Of a stretch of DNA of 64,000 nt, positions 45,903 to 54,731 are shown in pieces. The stretch is from Muribaculaceae bacterium. GTDB taxonomy: Bacteria; Bacteroidota; Bacteroidia; Bacteroidales; Muribaculaceae. The position numbers and the translations under genes are program-made. The notes beneath the pieces were generated by a model, which made no database searches, was not told the origin of the DNA, and worked only from the letters and a program-made list of their open reading frames with translations. The stretch is from the NCBI GenBank assembly GCA_029055345.1, contig JAIDDJ010000027.1, forward strand, positions 58,730-122,729, given 5' to 3'. Numbering within the stretch: position 1 is the stretch's first letter; every line of letters begins with the position of its first letter.

Positions 45903-47355
45903 TGATGCCGGTATCTCGGCATTCAAATCAATAGATTGGATTACGATCCTTCTCTATCTCGTGCTGGTAGCCTTCGGCGCTGTCAGCATTTACGCCGCAA
46001 GCTATGACTTCGACAACGCAAGCCTGTTTGACTTTAATGAATTCTCGGGTAAACAGATAATGTGGATAGGACTTTCAATCCTCCTCGGTGCCGGAATAAT
46101 GCTTACCGATTACAGGATTTACAAGACCTACGCCTACCCTATCTACATTGTCGTACTTCTCGTCCTTCTGGTGACAATATTCATTGCACCCGACACTAAA
46201 GGCTCCCACTCCTGGCTAAAATTCGGTCCGGTCAGTCTGCAACCGGCGGAATTCGGTAAATTTGCAACGGCACTTGCTCTGGCAAAATTATTTGACTCCT
46301 ACAATTTCGTTCTCAACGCACGACTGAGCAACTATTTTCAGGCCCTTATCATTATTTTCCTCCCTATCATTCTTATTTTGATGCAGCGGGAGACCGGTAG
46401 CGCGCTCGTCTACATTTCTTTCATATTCGTGTTGTATCGTGAGGGTATGAGCGGGCTTGTGCTCTTTTCGGTGCTTTGTGCAGTTACATTTTTCGTCGTG
46501 GCCGTAAAATTCGCCGAACCATTGATTTTGGGACTTCCGGCCGGCGAATTTACCGTTTTCGTGATAATCATGCTCGTATATGCCTTGATGCTGCTGTTTT
46601 ATTGCAACGACATAATTGTGGCAAGAAATGTGATTTATGGATTCGCCGGGTCAGGGGTCATCGTCACAATTCTGGCCCTTTGCGGCGTCAATGTCAATGG
46701 ATTGTGGTATTTCATCGTAATGTTGGCCGCCGGAATCATCTACACTGCCCTGGCGATGTTTCATCATCGCATTGGAAAGTATCTTATCTCCATCGGCTTT
46801 GTTATCACATCCGTATTATTTCTCTTCTCGGTAAATTACGTCTTCGGCAACATACTCGAACCCCACCAGCAGATGCGAATTAAGGTTGCATTAGGCATCG
46901 AGGAGAACCTTCAGGGAGCCGGATACAATGTAAACCAATCAAAAATTGCAATCGGCTCGGGAGGATTAGTCGGGAAAGGCTTCCTGAACGGCACCCAGAC
47001 CAAACTTAAATATGTCCCGGAGCAACACACCGACTTTATATTCTGCACGATTGGAGAAGAGGAAGGCTTTATTGGTTCTACGGCAGTGCTTGTGCTGTTC
47101 CTCGCGCTCATATTGCGTCTTATCCATATCGCAGAACGTCAGCGGACCGCTTTTGAAAGAGTCTATGCCTACTGCGTTGTGTCGATTTTGATTTTTCATC
47201 TCGGAATCAACGTGGGTATGGTAATCGGCTTATGCCCGGTCATAGGCATTCCCCTCCCCTTCTTCAGCTATGGAGGATCCTCTCTCTGGGGATTTACTAT
47301 ATTATTGTTCATATTGCTACGTCTTGACGCTTCGCGTAAAGAACGTATGGATTAA
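45886..47355 (+). CDS. rodA: Peptidoglycan glycosyltransferase RodA
   Basis: RodA is the SEDS glycosyltransferase that polymerises lipid II with PBP2. The 489-residue protein has ten or more membrane helices and the SEDS motifs GSHSWLKFGPVSLQPAEF and PVIGIPLPFFSYGGSS. The catalytic-region aspartate fits the loop EQHTDFIF. It is longer than E. coli RodA (370) because of an extra hydrophobic stretch in the middle, about residues 210-310. It begins with GTG, overlapping mrdA by 17 bases. Confidence 0.94.
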   Translation: MASKSNDAGISAFKSIDWITILLYLVLVAFGAVSIYAASYDFDNASLFDFNEFSGKQIMWIGLSILLGAGIMLTDYRIYKTYAYPIYIVVLLVLLVTIFIAPDTKGSHSWLKFGPVSLQPAEFGKFATALALAKLFDSYNFVLNARLSNYFQALIIIFLPIILILMQRETGSALVYISFIFVLYREGMSGLVLFSVLCAVTFFVVAVKFAEPLILGLPAGEFTVFVIIMLVYALMLLFYCNDIIVARNVIYGFAGSGVIVTILALCGVNVNGLWYFIVMLAAGIIYTALAMFHHRIGKYLISIGFVITSVLFLFSVNYVFGNILEPHQQMRIKVALGIEENLQGAGYNVNQSKIAIGSGGLVGKGFLNGTQTKLKYVPEQHTDFIFCTIGEEEGFIGSTAVLVLFLALILRLIHIAERQRTAFERVYAYCVVSILIFHLGINVGMVIGLCPVIGIPLPFFSYGGSSLWGFTILLFILLRLDASRKERMD

Positions 47356-47365
47356 CAGCCTGATA

Positions 47366-48496
47366 ATGGAATTTAAATTAGAAGCCACAGCAAAAGAAGG
47401 AAATGCAAGAGCCGGAATTATTTATACCGACCACGGTGCGATTCCTACCCCAATTTTCATGCCCGTAGGTACGGTCGGGAGCGTGAAGGGAGTCCATATG
47501 CATGAACTTAAGGAAGATATAGATGCAAAGATTATTCTCGGTAACACCTACCATTTATACCTTCGTCCGGGACTGGAAATAATCAGTAAAGCAGGCGGCC
47601 TTCATAAATTCAACAGCTGGGACAGACCGATTCTGACGGATTCGGGTGGATTTCAAGTCTTCTCCCTTTCATCCAACAGGAAGCTGAAGGAAGAAGGTGC
47701 GTGGTTCAGAAGTCATATTGACGGCAGCAAGCATCTTTTCACTCCGGAGGGTGTGGTAGATATCCAGCGAACTATTGGCTCTGATATCATGATGGCTCTG
47801 GACGAATGCACTCCGGGAGACGCTGATTATGCATACGCGCGCAAATCACTCGACCTGACTCTCCGCTGGCTCCGGCGGGGCTGGGACCATTTCAACGAGA
47901 CAGAGCCTCACTATGGCTATAAGCAATCGTTTTTCCCCATTGTTCAGGGGTGTGTCTACCCGGATTTACGCAGGGAATCAGCGAAATTTGTTGCTGATTT
48001 GGGCGCAGACGGAAACGCTATCGGTGGCCTTGCCGTTGGCGAACCGACAGAAAAAATGTATGAGATGATCGAGGTTGTCAATGAGATATTGCCCGCCGAT
48101 CGGCCCAGATACCTTATGGGGGTAGGCACTCCGGCCAACATTCTCGAGGCAATCGACCGTGGTGTCGACATGATGGATTGCGTAATGCCTACCCGCAATG
48201 GCAGAAACGGAATGATTTTCACGCGCCACGGCATAATCAATCTGAAAAATAAAAAGTGGGCCGATGATTTTTCTCCTCTCGATGCCGGTGGGCCATCGGT
48301 AGTAGATGAGGAATATTCAAGAGCCTATCTCCGCCATCTTTTTGTCAGCAAAGAACTCCTTGGAATGCAGATCGCTTCCATACATAACCTTGCTTTCTAT
48401 CTCTGGCTTGTCAAGGAAGCAAGGCGGCACATTCTGGAGGGAGATTTCAAAGCCTGGAAGGAAGAAATGGTAATTAATGTGACCCGTAGACTATGA
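47366..48496 (+). CDS. tgt: Queuine tRNA-ribosyltransferase lacking the zinc-site cysteines
   Basis: Tgt exchanges guanine 34 for a queuosine precursor in tRNAs for Asp, Asn, His and Tyr. The 376-residue TIM-barrel protein has the nucleophile aspartate region DCVMPTRNGRNG (D271) and the general acid/base D92 in LTDSGGFQVF. Canonical bacterial Tgt binds zinc through CxCxxC plus a histidine. Here the equivalent loop reads SPLDAGGPSVVDEEYSRAY, without cysteine, while the histidine of SIHNL is kept. I recall similar loops in other Bacteroidetes. ATG 47366 is used; the track's extra 32 residues lie inside rodA. The stop overlaps the next start (ATGA). Confidence 0.92.
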   Translation: MEFKLEATAKEGNARAGIIYTDHGAIPTPIFMPVGTVGSVKGVHMHELKEDIDAKIILGNTYHLYLRPGLEIISKAGGLHKFNSWDRPILTDSGGFQVFSLSSNRKLKEEGAWFRSHIDGSKHLFTPEGVVDIQRTIGSDIMMALDECTPGDADYAYARKSLDLTLRWLRRGWDHFNETEPHYGYKQSFFPIVQGCVYPDLRRESAKFVADLGADGNAIGGLAVGEPTEKMYEMIEVVNEILPADRPRYLMGVGTPANILEAIDRGVDMMDCVMPTRNGRNGMIFTRHGIINLKNKKWADDFSPLDAGGPSVVDEEYSRAYLRHLFVSKELLGMQIASIHNLAFYLWLVKEARRHILEGDFKAWKEEMVINVTRRL

Positions 48497-49635
48497 GCGA
48501 TAAAAAGAAATCTAAATCGGGAAGAAAAAAATTTCATTTTGGATGGAATTCCATCGGCCTTAAGCTGCTGGATATCTTCATCCTTAAGAAATATCTCGGC
48601 ACATTCTTTTTTGCTACTCTCCTTATACTCGCTGTGGTGACGATGTTCGACATCACGGAAAAACTTGACGCATTTCTTACCGCTCCGCTAAAGGAGACTC
48701 TTTTCGATTATTTCGTATCGTTCCTACCGTATTTCGCAAATCAGCTCGCTCCACTTTTCACATTCATTGCCGTTATTTTCTTCACCACAAAGCTTGCCGG
48801 AAATTCTGAAATTATAGCTATTCTTTCAAGCGGTATCAGTTTCAACAGGTTCATGCGCCCTTATATGATTGGCGCTGCCGTTATCGCGGCCATGATTTTC
48901 GCTTTAAGCAATTACGTAATTCCTCCGACTAATATTAAGAGAATCGCATACACTAACAAATATGTGAAAAATGTGCAGGTCACTTCCGGGGTCGACATCC
49001 AGCTCATGGCCCGTCCCGGTGAAGTAGTTTATATAGGGAGATTCGAAAACAGTTCTAAGACCGGTTACAGATTTTCTTTCGATAAATTCAAAAATAAGGA
49101 ACTCGTATCCCGGCTTACATCCCAGACCATTACTTACGACTCGGCCCGGATGTATCATTGGACTGCCCATAATTATATGATTCGCGATTTCGACGGGATG
49201 AAAGAAAAAATCCGCACCGGCGATAAACTTGACACAATCATTCCCATTGAGCCACGCGACTTCCTGATCTCTGAAGATGACCAGGAAACGATGACCACTC
49301 CACAGCTAAGCGAGTATATCGATAATCAGAAGAGTCGCGGCGTTGCCAACATCAAGGCTTTTGAGATAGAAAAAGAGAGGCGTTACGCTTCGACCGCCGC
49401 AGCTTTCATCCTTACTCTAATCGGCGTGTCGCTGTCGGCTAAGAAAGTTAAGGGTGGAATGGGTATCAATATAGGTATAGGCCTTGTACTCAGTTTCAGC
49501 TATATTCTCTTTTCCGCCGTAACAAGCCAGTTTGCGATTTCGGGCATGACCTCTCCATGGGTAGCAATGTGGATTCCTAATTTCCTATATCTTGGAATCG
49601 GTCTGTTCTTATACTACCGCGCGAGAAAATTCTGA
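48493..49635 (+). CDS. LptF/LptG (YjgP/YjgQ) family LPS export permease
   Basis: The 380-residue protein has the family layout: an N-terminal membrane helix pair (LDIFILKKYLGTFFFATLLILAVV), a periplasmic jellyroll region (about 130-280) and C-terminal helices. It forms part of the LptBFG exporter that lifts LPS to the periplasmic bridge. lptB is at 33756. It cannot be assigned to LptF or LptG from this window alone; LptG-like is slightly favoured. It ends the mre-tgt operon and is convergent with folK, two bases apart. Confidence 0.88.
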   Translation: MSDKKKSKSGRKKFHFGWNSIGLKLLDIFILKKYLGTFFFATLLILAVVTMFDITEKLDAFLTAPLKETLFDYFVSFLPYFANQLAPLFTFIAVIFFTTKLAGNSEIIAILSSGISFNRFMRPYMIGAAVIAAMIFALSNYVIPPTNIKRIAYTNKYVKNVQVTSGVDIQLMARPGEVVYIGRFENSSKTGYRFSFDKFKNKELVSRLTSQTITYDSARMYHWTAHNYMIRDFDGMKEKIRTGDKLDTIIPIEPRDFLISEDDQETMTTPQLSEYIDNQKSRGVANIKAFEIEKERRYASTAAAFILTLIGVSLSAKKVKGGMGINIGIGLVLSFSYILFSAVTSQFAISGMTSPWVAMWIPNFLYLGIGLFLYYRARKF

Positions 49636-49637
49636 TA

Positions 49638-50012
49638 TCAATCAGAAGCTTTGATGGGGGCATATCCTATTTTGAAAAAGTTCTGCCGGTAATCCCAGGG
49701 TCTTATAATATCGTCATTCCAAATCACGATATCTATATCGATTGGCACCAGCCCCGCTTCCCGGCAGCTTTGGTCCCTGCCCGCCAATTCTTCATATTCT
49801 TTCAATTGACGGTTAAATGGCTCATAAGCAGATTGCGTGGAGCCGGTTATCACGGCGTTGATGTAGGACCGACCGACTCCCTTGGCCGGGGGAGTCTCGT
49901 ATAATGATGATGCCTTGAAATCCGACAAAAGACTTTTAAGCCACTTTAAGGCCTGCGCCACATAGTCAGCATCGCAATTCGAGCCGAGTGACAGCACTAT
50001 TTTGGAGACCAT
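49638..50012 (-). CDS. Short FolK-like pterin pyrophosphokinase
   Basis: The 124-residue protein has the HPPK start IVLSLGSNCDADYVAQAL, the substrate segment FKASSLYETPPA and the metal-binding DxD region VPIDIDIVIW. It is about 30 residues shorter than E. coli FolK (158) and lacks the usual PHPRM-type loop and C-terminal end. If active it makes dihydropterin pyrophosphate for folate; it could also be a divergent paralogue. It is the last gene of the minus-strand run, 45 bases after the phosphoesterase. Confidence 0.75.
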   Translation of the reverse strand: MVSKIVLSLGSNCDADYVAQALKWLKSLLSDFKASSLYETPPAKGVGRSYINAVITGSTQSAYEPFNRQLKEYEELAGRDQSCREAGLVPIDIDIVIWNDDIIRPWDYRQNFFKIGYAPIKASD

Positions 50013-50057
50013 CAGGAAAAATGAGTTTATGATATCAGATTATTCGGATTGACTTCG

Positions 50058-51296
50058 TCAATGGTCCGCACTTCTTAAAGTTATTTCAGTAACCTCCGGC
50101 AGAGCCTTGCCTAATCTCGCGGGGAAACCGACTGTTCCGGCGCCTATGTTAACATATAGATACATCGGTGTGTTACCGATTGACTTCTCCTCGTAAAGAC
50201 CTCCCCATTTCGGATATTTCCACTCGCTGGGCGAAAATTTATGACCGCCGATGTCGAATTCCATCTGCATCGCATGGGTATGACCCGACAATGTGAGGTC
50301 AACATTGCTTATCTTCCTTACCACCTCATCCCAATGGTTTGGATTATGAGTGAGAAGCACTTTGAAAATCCCATCGTTCAAATCCTGCCCTTTTCCTTCC
50401 GGGTCATGGTAGGCTTTTACCAGATCTCCGAGCTGATTGAACGGGGGTTCTCCCCAGTTCTCCACACCTATCAGGGCTATTGAATCACTCTCATTTTTCA
50501 GCTTCACCGAAGCATTCGAAAGTATTTTCCATCCCATGCTTTCCGTATTCCTCCCCATTAGCTCAAGATTGGCATGGTAGGATTCTTCATTCGGCCATTC
50601 TGCATAGCCGCCATAATCATGATTGCCATATACGCCGTAAACTCCCATCGGTGCTTTTATTCGTCGGAGAACCGGCACGAAAGGATTGGCTTCCGCTGCT
50701 ACCCTGTTGACGAAATCTCCTGTAAAGACCACTATATCGGCATGCCGGGCATTGACCGAATCAACAAGATTCGACACGAATGTGGTATCCGTGCCCCACG
50801 TGCCTAAATGAAGATCGCTGATCTGGACTATTTTCAATCCATCCATCGATTTGGGCAACCGCTCGGACCTTATCTCTACATTCCTCACGTCAATCTCATT
50901 TCTTGTAAAGAGCACACCCCACCACATGAAAATGAAGACCAGCGATGCTGCAGGCACTCCTACCCAAAGATTCCATTTGCCTCTCTTCCCGGAATTTCTG
51001 AATATACAGAGTCCACAGAGGGAGAACATGCAATATATGAATTTTGAAATGTAGATTGAAAGGAACGTGAACAGGAGCCACATCGGAATTATAATGGGCT
51101 CATTCGGATCCTTTTTAGGCCATACGAACACTGCAATTGCAAGCCCCCAGCAAATTACCGCCGAAACGGCATAGATCCAAGACAGAAACTTTCTTCTCTG
51201 CGGACGGGCATATTTGCGGACGTTGGAGTAAATGTACCAGTCAGTCAGCAGCGCAAGAATGAAAATCAATAATGCCGGAAGCAGTTGTATTCTCAT
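50058..51296 (-). CDS. Membrane-anchored calcineurin-like metallophosphoesterase
   Basis: The 412-residue protein has four N-terminal membrane helices (within 1-130) and a metallophosphoesterase domain. The domain has ISDLHLG, FTGDFVN, YGNHD and SGHTHAMQ, the complete two-metal site. Such YkuE-like proteins act on phosphate esters at the membrane surface, and some hydrolyse UDP-diacylglucosamine-type lipids. The substrate here is unknown. Confidence 0.87.
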   Translation of the reverse strand: MRIQLLPALLIFILALLTDWYIYSNVRKYARPQRRKFLSWIYAVSAVICWGLAIAVFVWPKKDPNEPIIIPMWLLFTFLSIYISKFIYCMFSLCGLCIFRNSGKRGKWNLWVGVPAASLVFIFMWWGVLFTRNEIDVRNVEIRSERLPKSMDGLKIVQISDLHLGTWGTDTTFVSNLVDSVNARHADIVVFTGDFVNRVAAEANPFVPVLRRIKAPMGVYGVYGNHDYGGYAEWPNEESYHANLELMGRNTESMGWKILSNASVKLKNESDSIALIGVENWGEPPFNQLGDLVKAYHDPEGKGQDLNDGIFKVLLTHNPNHWDEVVRKISNVDLTLSGHTHAMQMEFDIGGHKFSPSEWKYPKWGGLYEEKSIGNTPMYLYVNIGAGTVGFPARLGKALPEVTEITLRSADH

Positions 51297-51338
51297 AGCG
51301 GTTCACTCAATTTTTCGGCAAATGGCTGACAAAACGGG

Positions 51339-52514
51339 TTATTCCATCCCGCCGAGTATTGTTTTAAGTTTGTTTTTAAGTGGATTGGCATACATCACGA
51401 GCATCATCTCAAGCATGAAATCTCGCTCTTCCGGCGTTACATCAGGCACATCCACCTTGTCAAGCTGCGAATTGAAATAATTCTGCGTGTCCTCAAGCTG
51501 ACTCTCGGTATACTTGGAACGAAAACGGGTTGACCGATGAAGCATGTCGAATGCTATGTAATTGATAGGGAATATCTCGTAACTGCGGTGAATAGCCTGG
51601 TCTATAAGGCAACCGACATATTTCGCCGCAGTATTGTTATCCGGCAGGTCTCCAATCTGATCCAATTTGGTATTTATTCGCGGGGTAAGCTGGAAATGCA
51701 CTTTTCCCTTGAATTGCAGAAGGCCTGTTTCCATACTGAACAAATCATCACGCTGCGACTTCTTGAATTCGGGATTACGTCTTTTCATCAGGAACTCTTT
51801 AGCCTTGAGATAGTCATTGGGGTCATACTCATAGGAAATCGACACCGGCATGAGATTTATTTCCTTTAGTCGTTCGATGAAGGAGCCCTCCCCTCCCAAA
51901 GCAAGCATTTTCACAAGCGATTCCTGAGTTTTGTCGGAACTGTCCTTGGCCCTACCCTCTCTTTGGGCAATCCATACGGACTCATGCTTGTCAAGAATAG
52001 CGCTGTGTATGTAGGCGGAAAGCTTCTTGGCAGCGAGAAGCCCTTCACGAAGCCCGGTGTTTCTCTTTACGATAAACGACTTGTTGAGCCTTACAAGGTC
52101 GTTTATCCAGTCAAATACGAGAAGATTGTTTCCAATGGCCACTTCCGAAGTCGGCATTCCCCTGCGCATGAATGCAAGATTGAGGAACGAGGCATCAAGC
52201 ACGATATCGCGATGGTTGGTGATGAAAACATAGTTGAGTGCCGGATTATAATACTTCACACCCCCCAGACTAATTCCGGCCGTAGTGGTCTTTGCCAGCA
52301 TCTCGAGAAACGGGAACATGACCTGGTGCTGAAAATCATATTTGTTATCTATTTTCAGCATCTCGTCAATCAGCATCGGGACATCGTCCTGCGGCATCGT
52401 ATATTTCACTGCATGCAGAAACCCCGGGTCCTTAACCAGAGCCTGCATTTTTTCTTTGAATATATTGTCATCGTATGGAGCTATGTCACTGAAGTCTAAA
52501 TCTTGGGAACTCAT
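51339..52514 (-). CDS. PlsC-like acyltransferase domain protein
   Basis: This 391-residue protein has an acyltransferase core with NHRDIVLDA (NHxxxxD-like catalytic pair), VAIGNNLL and a QREGRAKDSSD segment matching the substrate motif. It is longer than PlsC (246 residues in this window) with extra helical regions on both sides. It probably acylates a lysophospholipid or another lipid at the inner membrane. ATG 52514 (MSSQDLDFSDIAPYDD) is used in place of the track start at 52550. Confidence 0.82.
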   Translation of the reverse strand: MSSQDLDFSDIAPYDDNIFKEKMQALVKDPGFLHAVKYTMPQDDVPMLIDEMLKIDNKYDFQHQVMFPFLEMLAKTTTAGISLGGVKYYNPALNYVFITNHRDIVLDASFLNLAFMRRGMPTSEVAIGNNLLVFDWINDLVRLNKSFIVKRNTGLREGLLAAKKLSAYIHSAILDKHESVWIAQREGRAKDSSDKTQESLVKMLALGGEGSFIERLKEINLMPVSISYEYDPNDYLKAKEFLMKRRNPEFKKSQRDDLFSMETGLLQFKGKVHFQLTPRINTKLDQIGDLPDNNTAAKYVGCLIDQAIHRSYEIFPINYIAFDMLHRSTRFRSKYTESQLEDTQNYFNSQLDKVDVPDVTPEERDFMLEMMLVMYANPLKNKLKTILGGME

Positions 52515-52656
52515 AACTATTTTATTAAATTGTTCGGGGCATAATGTCACAATGTATGGGGAGTCCTCAGATAGGTCTCCTCATATTGTTAACGTCTCTA
52601 TGCCTTGTCTGTTGCATGAAATCTTATAAACTTGTCAACAGATTAAAATTGTGGAA

Positions 52657-53505
52657 TTAGCTTTCTTTCACTTCGATAATGCAATCGGCAGGAGCCTTCA
52701 CATTCTCGTCAATTATTATTTCGCCATATCCCCGGGCTCTGATGATACCCGAAGTCGGATTCTTCACGCTGGTAATACGACTGTTGATTTGCGCATCGAG
52801 TGTCGATTCTTCAAATGCCAGATCACAATCCGGAGCCATCTGGCAATTTATCATTTTAAGATCATGACAATAACATAGCGGCTGCGTGCCGGAAATTTTG
52901 CAATTTATCAGCGTCAGGCCATGGGAATGCCATCCTAAATATTCACCGTCAAGTTCCGAATCCCTTACTGTTACGTTCCGGGTGTTCCAGAAAGCATCCT
53001 TGGAATGAATCTCAGCATTTCTGATTTCCACATCGTGACAATACTGGAATGAATAGTTTCCTTCCTGATGATATCCGTCTATGTCAATGTCGTTGCAATG
53101 CATGAAGATATAGTCTGCCTTCTTCACCTTTACATCACGAAGTTTTATTTTACGGCAATGCCATAACGTCTCCTGCGCATCCGGAATCTCCACTCGTGTA
53201 AGCTCCATATCCGTCATTTCTCGGAACATCTTCGGTGCCTCAACAAGTGTATCAATCATCTTTAAATGCGAAGAATACCATAACGCTGCTCGCGCTCCCT
53301 CAGTAAAGAGAGAATCTTTTATTTCAAAATTATCTACGTGCCAAAATGGGTATTTACCTTCAAATCGGCAGTGTTTGGCTATTATTTCTGAACATTCCTT
53401 TAGTGCGGATTCTCCGGCATGAATGGTTACGTTGTCCAGTTCAAGTCCATGGCTTGCAAATAAGGGACGCTCTCCTCGGAATTCCTGATTCTTGATTATT
53501 TTCAT
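52657..53505 (-). CDS. DUF3737 family beta-helix protein
   Basis: The 282-residue protein belongs to the DUF3737 type: a right-handed beta-helix built of repeats of about 20 residues. Each rung holds patterns such as LWHCRKIKLRDV, FMHCNDIDIDGY and FQYCHDVEIRNA. There is no signal peptide, so it is cytoplasmic. Function is unknown; the many His, Cys and Trp in equivalent turns suggest a stacked ligand or catalytic groove. It follows malY by 41 bases. Confidence 0.85.
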   Translation of the reverse strand: MKIIKNQEFRGERPLFASHGLELDNVTIHAGESALKECSEIIAKHCRFEGKYPFWHVDNFEIKDSLFTEGARAALWYSSHLKMIDTLVEAPKMFREMTDMELTRVEIPDAQETLWHCRKIKLRDVKVKKADYIFMHCNDIDIDGYHQEGNYSFQYCHDVEIRNAEIHSKDAFWNTRNVTVRDSELDGEYLGWHSHGLTLINCKISGTQPLCYCHDLKMINCQMAPDCDLAFEESTLDAQINSRITSVKNPTSGIIRARGYGEIIIDENVKAPADCIIEVKES

Positions 53506-53546
53506 GGCATATTAATTTTTTCTATCCTTCTTATTTCTTTATTCGC

Positions 53547-54728
53547 TTATTTCTTACTCTCATTCAGAAGCTCTTTCAATATCTTTATTATCCGGTAAAC
53601 TCCTTCTTCCACAAGTTTTCGCGGTTCCGCAAGATTTATCCGTATGAAATTGCCCCCGGTTTCCCTATACATTTTCCCGTCGTTGACCATGACTTTACTT
53701 CTCGCAAGAATCTCTGCGGCGATGGTTTCCGAACTCATATTCAGTATGCTGCAGTCTACCCACGCCAGGTATGTCCCTTCAAGATTCATCATTGGGAACT
53801 CCGGTAATTCTTTTTCGAACATCGCCCGCGCGAGGTCATAATTACCTTTCAGGTACTCTCTTAGTTCATCAAGCCAATCTTCTCCTCGCGTATAGGCTTC
53901 TATCAAAGCTATGACACCAAACGGGTTGACATCGCATACCTCATTAACATTCAACGCTTTGTCTATTTTTGCACGCATCTCTGCATTTTCACAGAATATG
54001 TTGGCAATCTGCAGGCCGGCGATATTGAATGCCTTTGTCGGAGAGCAGCAGGTCACTGACATAGCCCTGAATTTATCCGATACAGCGGCAAATGGCGTAT
54101 ATTTATACGGCGGGAATACAAGTTCGTTATGAATTTCATCTGATACGACAGTCACTCCGTTGCGCGCACAAATTTCACCGAGCCGCGACAATTCGTCCTT
54201 TGTCCAGACTCTCCCCGCCGGATTGTGGGGATTACATAATAGAAGTAATACAGCCTCGGAATCTGCCGCCTTTCTCTCAAGGTCGTCGAAATCCATCTCA
54301 TATGTATTTCCCACTCTGCGTAAGGGATTTTCCAGTATCTCGCAACCGTTATTCAGTATCGATGAGAAAAAATGATTATAGACCGGCGTCTGAACAATTA
54401 CTTTCTGACCCGGATGCGTTAAAGCCTTGATTACAGCCGACAAGGCCGGAATAACACCCGATGTATACAGTATCCACTCCGACTTGAGCTTGAGGCCATG
54501 CCTGCGGTCAAACCAATTTACGGTGGCGCTGAAATATTCGTCAGGCACAAACGTGTAGCCGAAGACTCCGTGGTCTACCCTCTTCCTGAGAGCCTCTATA
54601 ATACATGGCGCTGTCTTGAAATCCATATCAGCCACCCACATCGGAATGATTCCTTCGACTCCCGGCATATCCCATTTATAAGAATTTGTATGTTGCCGGT
54701 CGGGCGCGGTATTAAAATCATATTTCAT
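53547..54728 (-). CDS. MalY/PatB family PLP aminotransferase (C-S lyase type)
   Basis: The 393-residue fold-type I PLP enzyme has the start YDFNTAPDRQHTNSYKWD, substrate segment PMWVADMDF and PLP lysine in CCSPTKAFNIAGLQ. The closing RINLAEPR holds the carboxylate-binding arginine. Family members cleave cystathionine or cysteine conjugates, and E. coli MalY also modulates maltose genes. It lies 3 bases after the MATE gene stop, so the two are cotranscribed. Confidence 0.92.
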   Translation of the reverse strand: MKYDFNTAPDRQHTNSYKWDMPGVEGIIPMWVADMDFKTAPCIIEALRKRVDHGVFGYTFVPDEYFSATVNWFDRRHGLKLKSEWILYTSGVIPALSAVIKALTHPGQKVIVQTPVYNHFFSSILNNGCEILENPLRRVGNTYEMDFDDLERKAADSEAVLLLLCNPHNPAGRVWTKDELSRLGEICARNGVTVVSDEIHNELVFPPYKYTPFAAVSDKFRAMSVTCCSPTKAFNIAGLQIANIFCENAEMRAKIDKALNVNEVCDVNPFGVIALIEAYTRGEDWLDELREYLKGNYDLARAMFEKELPEFPMMNLEGTYLAWVDCSILNMSSETIAAEILARSKVMVNDGKMYRETGGNFIRINLAEPRKLVEEGVYRIIKILKELLNESKK

Positions 54729-54731
54729 AAT

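Noticed and set aside
47270-47365. N-terminal extension of Tgt
   Set aside because: It lies inside rodA in another frame; ATG 47366 gives the normal Tgt start.
52550-52602. Imperfect hairpin between DUF3737 and the acyltransferase gene
   Set aside because: It has mismatches and no T-run, so a terminator call is not supported.
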